This document shows positions 1 to 5,078 of a stretch of DNA of 8,314 bases, piece after piece. Source of the DNA: Acidimicrobiia bacterium (lineage in GTDB: Bacteria > Actinomycetota > Acidimicrobiia > UBA5794 > UBA11373); contig JALOLI010000134.1 of NCBI GenBank assembly GCA_025456165.1, forward strand, positions 1 through 8,314, given 5' to 3'. Both the position numbers and the translations under genes were made by a program. The notes under the pieces were generated by a model. The model saw only the letters and a list, made by a program, of their open reading frames with translations. It did no database searches and was not told the DNA's origin. Position 1 is the first letter of the stretch. Every line of letters begins with the position of its first letter.

Positions 1-740
1 GCCCGCGGCCTCAACGCCCGGGGCTTCCTGGTTTCGCTGGACCACCTGGGGGAGCACGTCACCGACCTGCGCCTCGCCGCCCAGGCCCGCGACGGCTACT
101 TGGAGGCCATCGACCGCATCGCCGCCGAGAGCCTGGAGGCCAACATCTCGGTGAAGCTGACCCAGCTGGGGCTGGGGCGGGACGATGCCTTCGCCGAGGA
201 GTCATTGCGCGCCCTGGCCGCAAGGGCCGCGGCGGCGGGCACCACAGTCACGGTGGACATGGAGGAGAGCGCCCTCACCCAGGTGACCGTCGACCTCTAC
301 TGCCGGGTCCAGGCAGACCACGGGAACCTGGGCCTGGCGCTGCAGGCTTACCTGCACCGCACCCCGGCCGACCTGGCCCGGGTCATGCCCCTCGGTGGCC
401 ACCTGCGCCTCTGCAAGGGCGGCGATCGCAGGTGGACGAGGCCTTCCGCTCGCTGCTGCGAGACCTCATGGCCTGCGAGGGCATCCGCCCCGCGGTGGCC
501 ACTCACGACGATCGCCTGGTGGCGGAGGCCGGCGAGCTGGCCCGGGCGCGGCGGCAGCCCTTCGAGTTCCAGATGCTCTACGGCATTCGCGGCTCGCTGC
601 AGGCCGACCTCGTGAAGGCCGGCTTCCCGCTGCGGGTGTACGTCCCCTACGGGGCGTCCTGGTATCCCTACCTCACCCGGCGGATGGCCGAGCGGCCGTC
701 CAACCTCTGGTTCTTCGCGCGGGCTCTGTTCGGCCGCTGA
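1..740 (+). pseudogene. Proline dehydrogenase (PRODH), 5'-truncated by window edge and internally disrupted
   Basis: FAD-dependent PRODH oxidises L-proline to pyrroline-5-carboxylate and passes electrons to the quinone pool. The first part reads in frame from base 1 to about 420, with family motifs LGEHVT, ANISVKLTQLGL, VDMEES, LQAYLHRTPADL and LRLCKG (Lys codon 415-417, matching the active-site Lys of the KGAY motif). The second part reads in another frame from about 423 to the stop at 738-740, with VDEAF, ATHDDRLV, FEFQMLYGIR, RVYVPYG and WYPYLTRRMAERPSNLWF; the Arg pair at 678-683 matches the pair that binds the proline carboxylate. At the junction the usual AYxEPxxVAY segment after CKG is absent. 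By comparison with the family, roughly 12 codons are missing, a net loss of about 34 bases (1 mod 3). A simple one-base error would not restore the segment. The gene is either a true pseudogene or an assembly deletion. The N-terminal ~50 residues lie before the window. Identity is secure; inactivity is inferred. Confidence 0.88.
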
Positions 741-1471
741 GGGAGGGGCCGGACGGGGGCGCCCTGCCAGGCGAGGCGCCGGTCGAGCAGGTCGATGAGC
801 ACCCGGGCATTGGGCACTCGCCCGAGGGGGAGGCACAGAGGGCGCCGCCGGCCTTTCACCTCCAGCGCCAGCCTGCCGCGGGCCAGACGGTGTGCTCCGA
901 TCTCGTCGAGATCTACGTACCGTGAGGGCAGGTACCGCACCACCAGGGCGTGGGGCTCCAGGGTGACGCGGCCGAAGCGCACGGGTCGGCCGGCCCGCAG
1001 GAGGGCCACCGATCGGTCGAAGAGGTGCGGCAGGGTGTGCTCGGCGAGGACCTTCCCCAGGTCGGCGTCGGCGCCCAACGCGGTGCCGGCATCCACCCGG
1101 CGTCCGCAGACCTCGAAGCGGTACTCGTAGCGCCCCAAGGGGCCGCGTCGGCCGCAGATCCCGGCCGGGGTGGAGTAGATGGTGTCGACCTGATCCCAGC
1201 GCGCTCGCAGGAACTCGGTCGAGGTGCGGTAGTCGAACCAGGTGGAGTGGACCTCCAGGGAGCGCCCGGAGACGCGCAGGATGACCCACGAGATCAGCAG
1301 CGAAGCCACGGTGTAGGCCGCAGCGGCGTTGGTCATCCAGGTGCCCCGCCACCCCCCGTCTGCCGCCACGGTGAGGGCGGCCCCGGTCATGGTGAGCGCG
1401 TTCAGGGCACTCAGCGCGGCGATGAGACGCCGCGGCGACCGGTAGGCCGCCAGGAGGGCCTCGGGTTCCAC
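668..1471 (-). CDS. DUF6585-like membrane-anchored PH-like protein
   Basis: About 267 residues from a GTG at 1471-1469. Two hydrophobic segments near the N-terminus (about residues 16-36, LIAALSALNALTMTGAALTV, and 46-66, AAAYTVASLLISWVILRVSG) form a hairpin. Two beta-rich cytoplasmic repeats follow: one around STWFDYRTSTEFLRARWDQV, the other around RPVRFGRVTLEPHALVVRY, ending in LPLGRVPNARVLIDLLDRRL. The FG..V.....L pattern and the VPN..VL closing motif are those of DUF6585, a PH-domain-like family common in actinobacteria. Its function is unknown. The last ~24 residues run antisense across the end of the PRODH gene, so the two genes are convergent and overlap by 73 bp. An in-frame ATG at 1534 would give 288 residues with an Arg-rich leader, but it lies within the promoter of the divergent gene and lacks a clear ribosome site. 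The GTG follows a weak AAGG. Start uncertain; family moderately sure. Confidence 0.72.
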   Translation of the reverse strand: MEPEALLAAYRSPRRLIAALSALNALTMTGAALTVAADGGWRGTWMTNAAAAYTVASLLISWVILRVSGRSLEVHSTWFDYRTSTEFLRARWDQVDTIYSTPAGICGRRGPLGRYEYRFEVCGRRVDAGTALGADADLGKVLAEHTLPHLFDRSVALLRAGRPVRFGRVTLEPHALVVRYLPSRYVDLDEIGAHRLARGRLALEVKGRRRPLCLPLGRVPNARVLIDLLDRRLAWQGAPVRPLPQRPNRARAKNQRLDGRSAIRRVR

Positions 1472-1535
1472 CAGGCCCTTATCGACACCCCACCGGGCCC
1501 GCCTTGAGGGCCGGTTCCATCCTCGAGCCCCCATC

Positions 1536-1541
1536 TAGAGT
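1536..1541 (+). promoter_or_regulatory. -10 box TAGAGT, probably giving a leaderless transcript
   Basis: TAGAGT fits the actinobacterial TANNNT -10 consensus and ends 7 bases before the ATG at 1549, with no Shine-Dalgarno sequence between them. This is the usual geometry for leaderless transcripts in actinobacteria. No convincing -35 was found. Confidence 0.4.
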
Positions 1542-1548
1542 GTCCGCC

Positions 1549-2844
1549 ATGAGTCGCCGCTTGCTTCTCTCCCTCGCCCTGATCGGCTTGCTCGTCCTCG
1601 TGGCCGTACCGGCCGGGGCCCAGACCCCCGACCAGGTGGCGGCCCGAGTGCGGGACTACGGGTACTGGATCGACCCGGGCCTTCCTGCCGACCCGAACCG
1701 CATCTCGGCCGCCGTTTCCCGGGCGGGGAACGCCGGGGTGCGCCTGGCCGTGGTGCTCCTGGAGGACGACCCTTCGGGCGGGGCGACCACCTTCGCCGAT
1801 GCCGTGCTCGACCGGATCGGAGACGGATCGGTGCTGGTGCTGTCGGCTTCGAGCGAGGGCATGGCCTCGCTCGACTTCGACCAGTCCCGGGTGGAGGCCG
1901 CTCTCGACGCCGGGTTTGCCGCGGGCGGGGGTGACGTCGGCTACGTCGATGCCGTCGTCGCGACCCTGATCGGGGTGCCGGTGGACGACGGCGGCGAAGG
2001 GGCGGCCGACGGTGGGGGCGGGGGCAGCAAGACCGGCCTCATCGTGATCCTCGTGCTGGTCGGGGGACTCGTCCTCCTGGTGGTGTGGGCGGTGCGCCGC
2101 CAGTCGAAGAGCGCCGCCCAGAGCAAGGCGCGCGCCATCGAGGAGGCCCGCAAGGAGATCAAGTCCCAGCTCGATGCCATGGCCAACACCATCCTCGAGA
2201 TCACCGACAAGGTCTCGCTGTCGGAGACCCGCGAAGACAACCGGTACCTCGAGCAAGCGGGGGTAGCGTTCACTGCGGCCTCGGAGGGCTACGAGGCGGC
2301 GAGCGACCTGGCCCGCCTGGAGGAGATCTCCGATCGGCTCGACGAGGCTCGCTGGCAGCTCGATGCCGCCGCCGCCCTGGCGGAGGGCAAGCCCGAGCCT
2401 CCCCGGCCCGCCAAGGAGGAGCGGCACGCCTGCTTCTTCGACCCGACCCACAGCGGGCCGTTCGAGGAAGCGGAGGTGCGCACCGCCGCCGGCGCCAAGA
2501 CGGTGCGGGTGTGCGCCGCCGACGCCGCCAAGCTGCGGCGCGGCGAACAGCCCCAGCCTCGGATGATCGAGGTCGAGGGCCGGCAGGTCCCGGCCCCGTC
2601 GGCTCCGCGTTCCTACGGGGGCGGAGGCTTCTCCTGGCTGGAGGTGTTCGCCGTGATCGTGGGCGGCATGGGCTCGGCTCGCTCTTACGACTGGGGCTCG
2701 CGGCCCACCTCGGGGGGATGGGGCTCGGGCTCCGGCTGGGGGTCGGGCTCGGGGACGGCCCACTTCCCCTCGGGCGGCGGGGGCTCCACCCCGCGGATCC
2801 GGACCCGGGTGCGGGCGGGACGCACGCGCTCGCGGCGGCGCTGA
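1549..2844 (+). CDS. TPM (Psb32/YgcG-type) domain membrane protein with coiled coil and Gly/Ser-rich tail
   Basis: 431 residues. Signal peptide 1-24 (RR, Leu-rich core, AGA|Q cleavage). Residues about 25-150 resemble a TPM/Psb32-type domain: WIDPG, alternating VRLAVVLLEDD and VLVLSAS strands, then LDAGFAAG helix. A GGGGG linker leads to one membrane span (about 163-183), which places the N-terminal domain outside. The cytoplasmic part starts with a charged alpha-helical stretch (about 190-290, KARAIEEARKEIKSQ...) likely to form a coiled coil. It continues with a small motif region HACFFDPTHSGPF (Cys295) and VRVCAADAAKL (Cys322), then a Gly/Ser/Trp-rich stretch (GGWGSGSGWGSGSG) and an Arg-rich end. 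This order is familiar from actinobacterial TPM proteins. The next gene is pspA, and TPM proteins occur near pspA in other bacteria (for example B. subtilis ydjFGHI), suggesting an envelope-stress role. The ATG at 1549 was preferred over the GTG/ATG codons upstream because it starts the signal peptide directly. The biochemical role is unknown. Confidence 0.82.
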   Translation: MSRRLLLSLALIGLLVLVAVPAGAQTPDQVAARVRDYGYWIDPGLPADPNRISAAVSRAGNAGVRLAVVLLEDDPSGGATTFADAVLDRIGDGSVLVLSASSEGMASLDFDQSRVEAALDAGFAAGGGDVGYVDAVVATLIGVPVDDGGEGAADGGGGGSKTGLIVILVLVGGLVLLVVWAVRRQSKSAAQSKARAIEEARKEIKSQLDAMANTILEITDKVSLSETREDNRYLEQAGVAFTAASEGYEAASDLARLEEISDRLDEARWQLDAAAALAEGKPEPPRPAKEERHACFFDPTHSGPFEEAEVRTAAGAKTVRVCAADAAKLRRGEQPQPRMIEVEGRQVPAPSAPRSYGGGGFSWLEVFAVIVGGMGSARSYDWGSRPTSGGWGSGSGWGSGSGTAHFPSGGGGSTPRIRTRVRAGRTRSRRR

Positions 2845-2861
2845 GCGGGTGCGCCAATAGG

Positions 2862-2892
2862 CCGTCGCCCCTCGCCGGATACCGGCCGACGG
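2862..2892 (+). other. Imperfect hairpin downstream of the TPM gene
   Basis: CCGTCG (2862-2867) pairs with CGACGG (2887-2892), and inside it GCCGG (2874-2878) pairs with CCGGC (2882-2886) around an ATA loop; six bases are unpaired on the left. It begins 17 bases after the stop codon. There is no T-run, so it is at best a non-canonical terminator or an RNA 3' end structure. Confidence 0.3.
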
Positions 2893-2930
2893 GCGGGCGG
2901 CATCCGGCCCGGAGACGGACTGATTCGCGT

Positions 2931-2972
2931 ACCCCCTAGCCGGGCCGGCGGCGGCGCCGTTTTTCTGGGGGT
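2931..2972 (+). terminator. Possible terminator between TPM gene and pspA
   Basis: ACCCCC (2931-2936) pairs with GGGGGT (2967-2972). Inside lies a short hairpin, CGGC (2946-2949) with GCCG (2956-2959), followed directly by TTTTT (2960-2964), the only T5 run in this intergenic stretch. The inner hairpin plus T-run could act as an intrinsic terminator. The stem is only 4 bp, so support is weak. Confidence 0.3.
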
Positions 2973-2994
2973 TCGCCTCCGGCCGGGGGGCCCA

Positions 2995-3023
2995 TGCACA
3001 GGCCGGCGGTCTCTCCCTACACT
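2995..3023 (+). promoter_or_regulatory. Promoter of pspA (-35 TGCACA, -10 TACACT)
   Basis: TACACT (3018-3023) matches TANNNT, and TGCACA (2995-3000) matches the -35 consensus at four of six bases with a 17-bp spacer. Downstream, AAAGGA at 3041-3046 is a good ribosome site five bases before the ATG at 3052. A separate promoter suggests pspA can be expressed independently of the TPM gene. No sigma-54 site (GG-N10-GC with enhancer) was recognised. Confidence 0.45.
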
Positions 3024-3051
3024 GTGCGCACCCCCGAACCAAAGGACGGAC

Positions 3052-3723
3052 ATGGGTTTCTTCAAGCGCCTCTGGGGCTACATCAAGGCCCTCTTCCGCA
3101 GCAAGGCGGAGGGGATGATGGACCCCGAGATCGAGATCGAGCAGGCCATCACAGAGGCCCGCAAGCGCGATCAGGAGCTGCGCACCCAGGCGGCGCGGGT
3201 CGTGGCGCACCGCACCCAACTGGAGAGCCAGATCGAGCGCGCCGCCGAGCAGGCGGGCGAGGCGCGGGAGATGGCCAAGCAGGCGCTGCTCAAGGCCCAG
3301 CAGGCCACCGGTGCCGGTGACGCCGCCGGGGCCGACAAGTGGACCAAGGCCGCCCAGGGTGTGGCCATGCGCCTCCAGGCCGCCGAGAACAACCTGACCT
3401 CCCTCAAAGGCCAGTACGAGACGGCCTCTACTCAGGCGGAATCCGCCAAGACGGCGGTGCAGCAGAACGCCATGCGCCTCCAGGAGCTGGCGGCCAAGCG
3501 GATGGAGCTGCTCGGCTCCCTGCAGCAGGCCAAGATGCAGGAGTCGGTCAACAAGGCCATGGAGTCGATGTCGGCCACCTTCGACGACGAGTCGGTCAGC
3601 CTCGACAAGGTGGAGGACAAGATCGAAGCGCGCCGCGCCGAGGCCATGGCCCGGGCCGAGTTGAGATGGAACTGCGCGAGACCATCTCCGTGGCCCAGGC
3701 CGACGCCAAGCTCGAAGAACTGA
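3052..3723 (+). CDS. pspA: PspA/IM30 (Vipp1) family membrane-stress protein, C-terminus frameshifted
   Basis: PspA/IM30 proteins are ESCRT-III-like coiled-coil proteins that bind the inner face of the membrane and assemble to protect damaged bilayers. The N-terminus MGFFKRLWGYIKALF is the typical amphipathic membrane-binding helix. It is followed by DPEIEIEQAITEARKR and long Ala/Glu/Gln/Lys-rich heptads to about residue 203, including ESMSATFDD before the last helix. After AEL (residue 204, base 3663) the frame runs into WNCARPSPWPRP and stops at 3721-3723, which is not PspA-like. The expected C-terminal helix continues in another frame to 3749 (see the next entry). Loss is 1 mod 3: either one base, or about 25 bases if the usual spacing of actinobacterial PspA is assumed. 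Core helices are intact, so the truncated product may still fold. An AAAGGA ribosome site sits upstream. The TPM neighbour supports an envelope role. Confidence 0.87.
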   Translation: MGFFKRLWGYIKALFRSKAEGMMDPEIEIEQAITEARKRDQELRTQAARVVAHRTQLESQIERAAEQAGEAREMAKQALLKAQQATGAGDAAGADKWTKAAQGVAMRLQAAENNLTSLKGQYETASTQAESAKTAVQQNAMRLQELAAKRMELLGSLQQAKMQESVNKAMESMSATFDDESVSLDKVEDKIEARRAEAMARAELRWNCARPSPWPRPTPSSKN

Positions 3724-3749
3724 AGAAGGAACTGGGCATCACCGGCTGA
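3660..3749 (+). pseudogene. pspA: Out-of-frame 3' end of pspA
   Basis: In the frame starting at 3660 the sequence reads VEMELRETISVAQ, then ADAKLEELKKELGITG, and stops at 3747-3749. This is the normal PspA C-terminal helix pattern (compare ...RLEQIRASMGL ends in actinobacterial PspA). It has no start codon or ribosome site of its own and is only meaningful as the continuation of the gene before the frameshift at about 3661-3665. Confidence 0.75.
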
Positions 3750-3774
3750 CGCCCCCTTTGCTTAGCCCGGTTGC

Positions 3775-3806
3775 CGCCTCTCCCGGCCCAACGGCCGGGA
3801 GAGGCG
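3775..3806 (+). terminator. Perfect 14-bp hairpin after pspA (terminator or palindromic repeat)
   Basis: The arms 3775-3788 and 3793-3806 are exact reverse complements, with core CTCCCGGCC / GGCCGGGAG and a CAAC loop. It starts 26 bases after the pspA frame-3 stop. There is no T-run, which is common for high-GC termination hairpins; the symmetric form could work on both strands. The core matches the palindrome at 3886-3912. Confidence 0.55.
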
Positions 3807-3810
3807 CGTA

Positions 3811-3828
3811 GGCCGCCGCTAGGCGGCC
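3811..3828 (+). repeat. 7-bp inverted repeat GGCCGCC / GGCGGCC
   Basis: Arms 3811-3817 and 3822-3828 are exact reverse complements around GCTA. It lies 4 bases after the preceding hairpin and is the second of four consecutive palindromes in this gap. No function can be assigned. Confidence 0.45.
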
Positions 3829-3836
3829 GGAGCGGT

Positions 3837-3878
3837 GAGGGCAAAGAGCAGCCAGAACTGCGTCGCGCTCTTGCCCTC
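3837..3878 (+). repeat. Long-loop inverted repeat, 12 bp with one bulge
   Basis: GAGGGCAAAGAGC (3837-3849) pairs with GCTCTTGCCCTC (3867-3878) apart from one extra A on the left. The 17-base loop can form an alternative GCAG/CTGC pairing (3848-3851 with 3858-3861). It could be part of a REP-like dispersed element or a small RNA hairpin; the window alone cannot tell. Confidence 0.45.
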
Positions 3879-3885
3879 CCCCTGA

Positions 3886-3912
3886 CCCCCTCCCGGCAAA
3901 GCCGGGAGGGGG
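3886..3912 (+). repeat. Perfect 12-bp palindrome with AAA loop
   Basis: CCCCCTCCCGGC (3886-3897) and GCCGGGAGGGGG (3901-3912) are exact reverse complements around AAA. The inner CTCCCGGC/GCCGGGAG core is shared with the hairpin at 3775-3806, suggesting related palindromic units rather than chance. It sits 34 bases before the azlC -10 box and could also terminate transcription on either strand. Confidence 0.5.
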
Positions 3913-3946
3913 ATGAAGGCCGGACGGCCCGGCTCCTCGCTCTCCC

Positions 3947-3952
3947 TACCAT
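3947..3952 (+). promoter_or_regulatory. -10 box TACCAT of azlC, leaderless geometry
   Basis: TACCAT matches TANNNT and ends six bases before the azlC ATG at 3959. No Shine-Dalgarno sequence lies between them, so the transcript probably starts at or next to the ATG. The preceding bases TCTCCC are identical to those before the pspA -10 box. Confidence 0.42.
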
Positions 3953-3958
3953 CTCCCG

Positions 3959-4627
3959 ATGCTCGGCCGTCCTTCCTTCCGCCGGGGCCTGCGCGACGGG
4001 GTCGTGCTCTTCCTCGCAGTGGGCGCCTTTGGGGTCGCCTACGGGGTGCTGGGAGTGCAGGCCGGACTGGCTCCGTGGCTGGTGATCCTCGCCTCGGCGG
4101 TCGTGGTCTCGGGGGCGGCGCAGTTCGCCTGGGTGAGCCTGGCCGGCGCCGGTGCCGGGCCGGCCCTGGTGGCGGCGTCCGGCCTGGCCCTTCGCCACAT
4201 CCCCATGTCGGCACGGGTGGCCGGTCTGATCGGGCCGCGCCCTCTTGGCGTGCGCCTCGCCCTGGGCTGGGTGCTGGTGGACGAGACCTTCGGCCTCACC
4301 GTGACCGCCGCCCGCCGGGGGGAGGCCGATCTGGTGGCCTACAAGGCGGCGGTGGACCTGCTGCTCTTCTCCGGGTGGGTGGCGGGGACGGCGGTCGGCG
4401 TCGCCCTCGGCGGGCAGTTCGACCCGGCGGCCTGGGGCGCCGACGTGTTCTTCGCTGTTCTCTTCGTGGGCCTGGCGGCGCCGCTGGTGCGAGGGCGCTG
4501 GGACCTGGTGGTGGTGGCCCTGGCCATCGGGGCCACCTTCGCCGCCACCGTGCTGCCCGAGGCCTGGCGCATCACGGCGGCCGCGGCCGGGGCAGCGGCA
4601 ATCGGGGCGGTGCTGCCCGATGACTGA
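3959..4627 (+). CDS. azlC: AzlC family branched-chain amino acid exporter, large subunit
   Basis: 222 residues, near the usual family length. AzlC/BrnF proteins form a two-component inner-membrane exporter of branched-chain amino acids (and toxic analogues such as azaleucine) with the small AzlD/BrnE subunit (LIV-E family). Visible family features are an N-terminal F..G..DGVVLFLAVGAFGVAYG first span, the SGAAQFAWVSLAGAG motif (about residues 51-65), the cytoplasmic RHIPMSAR segment (about 79-86), and VLVDETFGL after it, followed by three to four more hydrophobic spans. It starts at an ATG with a -10 box just upstream and no ribosome site. The end overlaps azlD by 8 bases (ATGACTGA), pointing to translational coupling in a two-gene operon. 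The exact substrate is not visible from sequence. Confidence 0.9.
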   Translation: MLGRPSFRRGLRDGVVLFLAVGAFGVAYGVLGVQAGLAPWLVILASAVVVSGAAQFAWVSLAGAGAGPALVAASGLALRHIPMSARVAGLIGPRPLGVRLALGWVLVDETFGLTVTAARRGEADLVAYKAAVDLLLFSGWVAGTAVGVALGGQFDPAAWGADVFFAVLFVGLAAPLVRGRWDLVVVALAIGATFAATVLPEAWRITAAAAGAAAIGAVLPDD

Positions 4628-4928
4628 CCTCCTCGTCGTCCTGGGGATGGCCGCCGTGACCTACGGCTGCCGGGTGGTCTTCCTGGCCCGGCCCGGCCGG
4701 GCACCCTCCGGGCGCCTCGCCCTGTTCCTGGAACGGTTTCCCCTGGCGCTCTTCGTGGCGCTGGCGGCGGCGACCCTGCTGGTGCCCGGCGAGTTGAGCG
4801 ATCCCATGCCCGGCTATGCCGCCCTCGGAGGAGCCGTGGCCGGGGGGGCGGTCACCCGGAGGTCGCTGCCGGGGGTCCTCGCCGGCGGGATAGCCGCCTA
4901 CTGGCTGGCCCGGTGGCTGGCGGGCTGA
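4620..4928 (+). CDS. azlD: AzlD family branched-chain amino acid exporter, small subunit
   Basis: 102 residues with four hydrophobic stretches: LLVVLGMAAVTYGCRVVFLA, PLALFVALAAATLLVP, GYAALGGAVAGGAV and GVLAGGIAAYWLARWLAG. The TYGCRVVF start, the LERFPLALF motif and the short length are typical of AzlD. It pairs with AzlC to form the exporter. The ATG is inside the azlC stop region (8-base overlap) with no strong ribosome site, so translation is probably coupled to azlC. The gene is intact. Confidence 0.88.
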   Translation: MTDLLVVLGMAAVTYGCRVVFLARPGRAPSGRLALFLERFPLALFVALAAATLLVPGELSDPMPGYAALGGAVAGGAVTRRSLPGVLAGGIAAYWLARWLAG

Positions 4929-4984
4929 AGCCGGGGGGCGAACGGGGTGACGAAGGCGCGCCGCCGCCCGGGCCTAGCCGGGGA

Positions 4985-4999
4985 GGGGCCGTCGGCCCC
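4985..4999 (+). terminator. Short GC hairpin after azlD
   Basis: GGGGCC (4985-4990) and GGCCCC (4994-4999) pair around GTC, 56 bases after the azlD stop. There is no T-run. It may end the azlCD transcript, but a 6-bp GC stem is not rare in DNA of this composition. Confidence 0.3.
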
Positions 5000-5044
5000 G
5001 GCGGAATCCCGACCTTCGACCGGGTGAAGCGTGGTTAACACTCC

Positions 5045-5074
5045 TATAGACTCGGGAGCAGCTCGAGGGAAAGG
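5045..5074 (+). promoter_or_regulatory. Promoter -10 region and ribosome site of the Fe-S oxidoreductase gene
   Basis: TATAGACT (5045-5052) holds two overlapping -10 candidates, TATAGA and TAGACT. It lies in the AT-richest patch of the intergenic region (GGTTAACACTCCTATAGACT). A strong ribosome site, AGGGAAAGG at 5066-5074, sits four bases before the ATG at 5079 and decides that start over an upstream in-frame GTG at 5031. Unlike azlC and the TPM gene, this transcript would have a short leader. Confidence 0.45.
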
Positions 5075-5078
5075 TCGT

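Noticed and set aside
405..440. Programmed ribosomal frameshift in PRODH
   Set aside because: No slippery heptamer or stimulatory structure is evident, and a frame change would not supply the missing conserved residues after CKG.
348..1352. A 334-codon minus-strand frame opposite PRODH and in another frame of the DUF6585 gene
   Set aside because: Its product is Arg/Pro-rich without domains, whereas the alternative minus-strand frame ending at 668 shows DUF6585 motifs.
1504..1548. Upstream TTG/GTG-type start for the TPM protein
   Set aside because: The added 15 residues would precede a complete signal peptide and include the -10 box; the ATG at 1549 starts the signal peptide directly.
1411..3219. 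A 602-codon minus-strand open frame across the TPM gene and the start of pspA
   Set aside because: It runs opposite two well-recognised genes and gives low-complexity Arg/Gly/Pro-rich protein; long antisense frames are expected at this GC content.
3655..3670. Programmed frameshift in pspA
   Set aside because: The sequence around GCCGAGTTGAGATGG has no slippery run, and PspA proteins are not known to use frameshifting.
5031..5078. Upstream GTG start for the Fe-S oxidoreductase
   Set aside because: It precedes the -10 box and the ribosome site, and the extra 16 residues do not look like the family N-terminus.
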